A stretch of DNA of 64,000 bases from Kineosphaera limosa NBRC 100340 (GTDB lineage Bacteria; Actinomycetota; Actinomycetes; Actinomycetales; Dermatophilaceae). Positions within the stretch are counted from its first letter, which is position 1, and every line of letters starts with the position of its first letter. The position numbers and the translations under genes are program-made. Under the pieces are notes generated by a model. The model was not told the DNA's origin. It saw only the letters and a list, made by a program, of their open reading frames with translations, and did not search any database. Positions 63,535 through 64,000 of the stretch are shown piece after piece. The DNA lies in NCBI RefSeq assembly GCF_000298215.1, contig NZ_BAHD01000030.1:1-64000 (forward strand), in the 5' to 3' direction.

Positions 63535-64000
63535 TCACCCCAGCCAGCGCAGCAGGGCGGCCTCGGCGTCGCGCAACTGGGTGATCGGCACCCGTTCGTC
63601 CTCCTTGTGCGCGAGCATCGGGTCGCCGGGGCCGAAGTTCACGGCGGGCACCCCGAATTGGGCGAATCGGGCCACGTCGGTCCAGCCTTCCTTGGCGGTG
63701 ACCGGCACGTCGAGGTCGCGGATGAAGTCGCGGGCCGCCTGCCGGTCCAGGCCCGGTCGGGCGCCGGGGGCGCTGTCGGTGACGGTCACGGGGTACCCGG
63801 CGAAGAAGTCCCGCACGAACGCCAGCGCCTCCTGCTCGCTGCGGTCGGGGGCAAACCTGTAGTTGACGGTGAGCACGCAGCGGTCGGGGATGACGTTGCC
63901 GGCGGTGCCGCCGCGGATGCCCACGGCGGAGAGCCCCTCGTGGTAGGTCAGCCCGTCGACGTCGACCACCCGCGCCTGGTGTTCGGCGAGCTTGGTCAGC
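63535..64000 (-). CDS. dapE: Succinyl-diaminopimelate desuccinylase (C-terminal part)
   Basis: The gene runs off the right edge; 155 codons remain. DapE hydrolyses N-succinyl-LL-diaminopimelate to LL-diaminopimelate for lysine and peptidoglycan. Visible are the dimerisation-domain GLTYHEGLSAVGIRGGTAGNVIPDRCVLTVNYRFAPDRS and the catalytic-domain end AKEGWTDVARFAQFGVPAVNFGPGDPMLAHKEDERV, which contains the metal-binding His of the M20 fold. It lies 19 nt upstream of the LOG gene. Confidence 0.92.
   Translation of the reverse strand, partial: LTKLAEHQARVVDVDGLTYHEGLSAVGIRGGTAGNVIPDRCVLTVNYRFAPDRSEQEALAFVRDFFAGYPVTVTDSAPGARPGLDRQAARDFIRDLDVPVTAKEGWTDVARFAQFGVPAVNFGPGDPMLAHKEDERVPITQLRDAEAALLRWLG

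Overview
The window is high-GC DNA (about 70 % by eye) from an actinomycete, most likely a member of the Micrococcales (Dermatophilaceae/Intrasporangiaceae type). The evidence is the strong GC bias at third codon positions, the actinobacteria-specific DUF3117 gene, the sigE - tatB - mrp - DUF1003 - MgtE-like neighbourhood, a Pls-type amino-acid homopolymer synthetase, and many genes with a TANNNT -10 box exactly 12 nt before the start codon (leaderless transcripts). I see no rRNA, tRNA, CRISPR array, prophage or complete insertion sequence.

Layout. 1-6.3 kb: tail of an RNA-helicase-like gene, a PHP phosphoesterase, a MaoC-type (mesaconyl-CoA-like) hydratase, glpD and lpdA. 6.4-12.2 kb: a MazEF pair, an ABC exporter with its own two-component system, a VapBC pair and an orphan Phd/HicB-like antitoxin. 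12.3-18 kb: a 121-bp inverted-repeat element, a 1306-residue Pls-type non-ribosomal peptide synthetase and an M1 aminopeptidase. 18-25.4 kb: an iron-box-like site, a second two-component system and a complete TAXI-TRAP importer (two binding proteins, DUF1850 protein, fused permease). 25.4-31.2 kb: ThrE-type exporter, Xaa-Pro aminopeptidase, ECF sigma factor with membrane partner, the second copy of the 121-bp element, Cu-Zn superoxide dismutase.

31.3-44.9 kb is mainly histidine catabolism: hutH; hutG divergent from hutU-hutI-IclR regulator-YjiH membrane protein. A 14-bp palindrome lies before hutH and between hutG and hutU. Inserted between these is a beta-glucoside operon on the minus strand (PTS EIIBCA, phospho-beta-glucosidase, BglG/LicT antiterminator) whose leader carries a recognisable RAT site, plus a general-stress-protein-like gene. 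44.9-52 kb: acyl-CoA dehydrogenase, a GntR-membrane protein pair, an L,D-transpeptidase, a hipA gene broken by an amber codon, and two HpcH/CitE-type CoA-ester lyases. 52-64 kb: MgtE-like CBS protein, DUF1003, Mrp, a GntR-ABC operon, tatB, sigE, an O-methyltransferase, DUF3117, a PaaX-like regulator, a mannosyltransferase-like membrane protein, a DivIVA-like protein, a LOG-family protein and the 3' part of dapE.

The strongest unexplained signals are non-coding: a fixed-length inverted-repeat element in two copies with nearly identical ends and different interiors, a related-looking 106-bp element, a mirror-symmetric array of six 11-bp sites beside the broken hipA, and a long nested hairpin upstream of the MgtE-like gene. 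The Pls-type synthetase beside an M1 peptidase is the best candidate for an undescribed product.
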